NCBI GenBank assembly: GCA_905234595.1
Contig: CAJOID010000004.1
Coordinates: forward strand, 1-52,199
DNA length: 52,199 bases
Direction: 5' to 3'
Source: an uncultured Lachnospiraceae bacterium
GTDB taxonomy: Bacteria > Bacillota > Clostridia > Lachnospirales > Lachnospiraceae
Below the pieces are notes generated by a model. The model was not told where the DNA came from and ran no database searches. It saw only the letters and a program-made list of their open reading frames with translations. Positions 50,372-52,199 of this stretch are shown here, in pieces; position 1 is the stretch's first letter; every line of letters begins with the position of its first letter. Made by a program: the position numbers and the translations under genes.

Positions 50372-50686
50372 ATGGCATCGAGCAAAGATTATTTGGATTT
50401 TATATTAGATCAGCTTTCAGAGCTGGATGATATAACTTACAGGGTGATGATGGGAGAATACATCATCTATTATCGCGGAAAAGTTGTCGGTGGAATTTAT
50501 GATGACCGTTTTCTTGTGAAGCCTGTAAAGTCTGCTGAGAAAATGATGCCGGAAGCCGGTCTGGAACTGCCATACGAGGGAGCGAAGGAGATGCTCCTTG
50601 TCGATAATGTTGAGAACAAAGAGTTTCTTCACGAACTGTTAGAGGCGATGTATGAAGAGCTACCTGCCCCGAAGAAAAAGAAGTGA
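50372..50686 (+). CDS. TfoX/Sxy N-terminal domain protein
   Basis: The 104-aa product is a stand-alone TfoX-N domain: ITYRVMMGEYIIYYRGKVVGGIYDDRFLVKP (short form GEYIIYYRGK), then ELPYEGAKEMLLVD. In Gammaproteobacteria TfoX/Sxy regulates competence; small stand-alone homologues in Firmicutes have no proven role. It ends in a Lys-rich tail. RBS is GGAGGAATA. Part of this gene is repeated as a fragment at 47803-47883. Confidence 0.82.
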   Translation: MASSKDYLDFILDQLSELDDITYRVMMGEYIIYYRGKVVGGIYDDRFLVKPVKSAEKMMPEAGLELPYEGAKEMLLVDNVENKEFLHELLEAMYEELPAPKKKK

Positions 50687-50705
50687 GCTATGGGGAATAA
50701 GAAAA

Positions 50706-51188
50706 ATGATCAGAGAAGTCACAAGGGACGATATTCCCGTATGTGTAGATATTATAAGAAAAAGCTTCAAAACCGTAGCTGATGAATTTGGATTTACGAT
50801 AGATAACGCTCCAAGATTCACGGCATTTGCAACTACAGAAGAGCGATTGTATTGGCAAATGGATAACGAGCCACGTCAAATGTTTGTATATGAAAAAAAT
50901 GGTGTTATTTGTGGATACTACTCTTTACTGATGCAGGATAATAATGAATGTGAACTCAATAATCTTGCAGCCCTTCCTGAATATAGACACTGTGGAATTG
51001 GTAAGACATTATTGGAACATGCATATGAAACAGCAAGAAATCAAGGATGCAAGCGCGTAAACATAGGAATTGTTGAAGAGAATATACAGCTTAGAAAATG
51101 GTATGAACAAAGTGGAGCTGTGCATACCGGAACTAAAAAATTTGATTTCTTCCCATTTACGTGCGGATATATGGTGAAAGAGATTTAG
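50706..51188 (+). CDS. GNAT acetyltransferase
   Basis: The 160-aa product has the GNAT features EVTRDDIPVCVDIIRKSF, the acetyl-CoA loop YRHCGIGKTLL and a C-terminal RKWYEQSGAVHTG. It is not close to the duplicated GNAT pair. I choose ATG 50706 because the longer opening at 50652 would overlap the TfoX gene by 35 nt and adds nothing typical of the family; GGGGAATAAG precedes the chosen start. Acceptor unknown. Confidence 0.82.
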   Translation: MIREVTRDDIPVCVDIIRKSFKTVADEFGFTIDNAPRFTAFATTEERLYWQMDNEPRQMFVYEKNGVICGYYSLLMQDNNECELNNLAALPEYRHCGIGKTLLEHAYETARNQGCKRVNIGIVEENIQLRKWYEQSGAVHTGTKKFDFFPFTCGYMVKEI

Positions 51189-51217
51189 GACATTATATTC
51201 GAATATTATTTTGGAAA

Positions 51218-51982
51218 ATGGATAGCATATGGGAAGTTAATTTAAATACCATAGTCCCGAATGAGAAGAACATCAAAAGGGTTCTGGAGATTCTCACATA
51301 CAGAGAAGTTCAGAAGATAGCTAAGGATACTATCGAATACATAATAGATGAAATAAAGCCCGGAATGCCACTTAAAGAAATACGCTTTCTGTGTGAAGAG
51401 AAGATGCGAGAACTTGGTGCAGATTCTTTCTGGTACTATGATATCGGAGCATTTGTTTTTGCAGGTGACGAGACAACGGTCTCAGTTTCCGGAAGGGAAT
51501 ATATTACTTCGGAAAGATATATTGCAACGGATGATATTATCACTATAGATCTCAGTCCTCAGGTGGAAGGAACGTGGGGAGATTATGCAAGAACTGTTAT
51601 CGTCCAAAACGGTAAAGCTGTTCGATCATATGACACAATCATGAACGCTGAATGGCGCAGAGGTGTTGAAATGGAAAAACGACTCCATAACAGGATGATG
51701 GAAATTGTACGGCCTGAGATGACATTTGAAGAGCTATATTATCAGATGAATGAGTTCATTCAGACAGAGGGCTACATCAATCTTGATTTTATGGGCAACC
51801 TCGGACATTCCATAGTTCGTAAGAAAGAAGACAGGATCTATATTGAAAAAGGGAACAGGACGAAACTTGCAGATGTCAGTCTTTTTACATTTGAACCCCA
51901 TATCAGTGTCAGTGGATCAAAGTATGGCTATAAAAGAGAAAACATCTATTATTTCGATAGAGAAGGATTAAAAGAACTATAA
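51218..51982 (+). CDS. M24-family metallopeptidase (Xaa-Pro peptidase-like)
   Basis: The 254-aa product has the pita-bread fold of creatinase/aminopeptidase P. All five metal ligands are visible: D111 (TIDLSP), D122 (WGDYART), H197 (LGHSIV), E226 (FTFEPH) and E241 (KRENIYY). It lacks the N-terminal creatinase domain, like other short M24 proteins. Start codon uncertain: ATG 51218 is chosen, since a longer frame from 51161 overlaps the GNAT gene; no strong ribosome site is visible. Substrate unknown; a peptidase or proline-specific role is inferred. Confidence 0.82.
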   Translation: MDSIWEVNLNTIVPNEKNIKRVLEILTYREVQKIAKDTIEYIIDEIKPGMPLKEIRFLCEEKMRELGADSFWYYDIGAFVFAGDETTVSVSGREYITSERYIATDDIITIDLSPQVEGTWGDYARTVIVQNGKAVRSYDTIMNAEWRRGVEMEKRLHNRMMEIVRPEMTFEELYYQMNEFIQTEGYINLDFMGNLGHSIVRKKEDRIYIEKGNRTKLADVSLFTFEPHISVSGSKYGYKRENIYYFDREGLKEL

Positions 51983-51989
51983 GAAAGGA

Positions 51990-52097
51990 ATGTGCAAAAG
52001 ACAGAAAAAGAATGAAAATGGAGTTGCTTGCGTGGGTAAAAGACGTATGGCAGTAAGATTATCTTTCAGGATAACTTATAGACCTGATTGTCAGTAA
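51990..52097 (+). CDS. Small basic ORF, 35 aa, doubtful
   Basis: ATG 51990 follows the M24 stop by 7 nt, with AAGAAAGGA just upstream. The product (MCKRQKKNENGVACVGKRRM...) is Lys/Arg-rich with three Cys. No family recognised. It could be chance. Confidence 0.25.
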   Translation: MCKRQKKNENGVACVGKRRMAVRLSFRITYRPDCQ

Positions 52098-52138
52098 TAT
52101 CGGATAATTTGCTACTAGGTGTTGAGGAGATTAAAGAC

Positions 52139-52199
52139 ATGTTTTGGGATAAGATTTCACCTTTATATGACATATTTGAAAATATTTATAACGGCAAGG
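52139..52199 (+). CDS. Start of a probable methyltransferase (cut by window end)
   Basis: ATG 52139 has GAGGAGA upstream. The 20 codons seen (MFWDKISPLYDIFENIYNGK) resemble the start of UbiE-like SAM methyltransferases. Too little remains to be certain. Confidence 0.5.
   Translation, partial: MFWDKISPLYDIFENIYNGK

Overview
The window looks like chromosome from a motile, low-to-mid GC member of the Clostridia. A Lachnospiraceae (Butyrivibrio/Roseburia-like) host is my best guess; this is inferred from gene order, the AGGAGG-type ribosome sites, the Bacillus-type CheC/CheD/FliY set and the protein flavour, not from any database search. No rRNA, tRNA, IS element or CRISPR array was recognised.

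Region 1 (1-32,880) is one long fla/che operon, all on the plus strand, with many overlapping or abutting genes. The order is fliF(partial)-fliG-fliH-fliI-fliJ-motE/ylxF-fliK-flgD-(TIGR02530 protein)-flgE-flbD/swrD-motA-motB-fliL-fliM-fliY-cheY-fliO-fliP-fliQ-fliR-flhB-flhA-flhF-flhG-(PilZ protein)-cheB-cheA-cheW-cheC-cheD-(membrane protein)-sigD/fliA-fapA-(small protein)-(SwrB/DUF6115-like)-(MltG-domain protein). It encodes the basal body, C-ring, export gate and ATPase, hook, stator, chemotaxis core and the flagellar sigma factor. It follows the Bacillus subtilis fla/che order closely, with motAB, a PilZ gene and fapA added. A good sigma-28-type promoter lies in front of fliK, so part of the operon may feed back on its own SigD product.

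Region 2 (32,880-34,830) is rpsB-tsf, with its own sigma-A promoter. A terminator-like hairpin sits at the predicted transcription start and overlaps an alternative hairpin; this could both end the flagellar transcript and control rpsB. A strong terminator follows tsf.

Region 3 (34,830-41,045) holds metY (O-acetylhomoserine sulfhydrylase), an EEP-family hydrolase, an MBL-fold hydrolase, a broken diguanylate cyclase, an acyltransferase with a zinc ribbon, and a GNAT acetyltransferase.

Region 4 (41,088-52,199) is an accessory region with signs of turnover. It has a membrane diguanylate cyclase on the minus strand and a GH25-GH3 fusion whose GH3 half has lost its nucleophile loop. A TetR operon follows, with two palindromic operators over its promoter. 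There is then a second, nearly identical copy of the GNAT gene, a tfoX gene fragment, a broken VOC gene and a 2H-phosphoesterase/GNAT fusion. SAP/DUF6434, TIGR04076, TfoX-N, GNAT and M24 peptidase genes come next, and the start of a methyltransferase runs off the end. From about 47.8 kb the sequence looks more AT-rich than the flagellar region.
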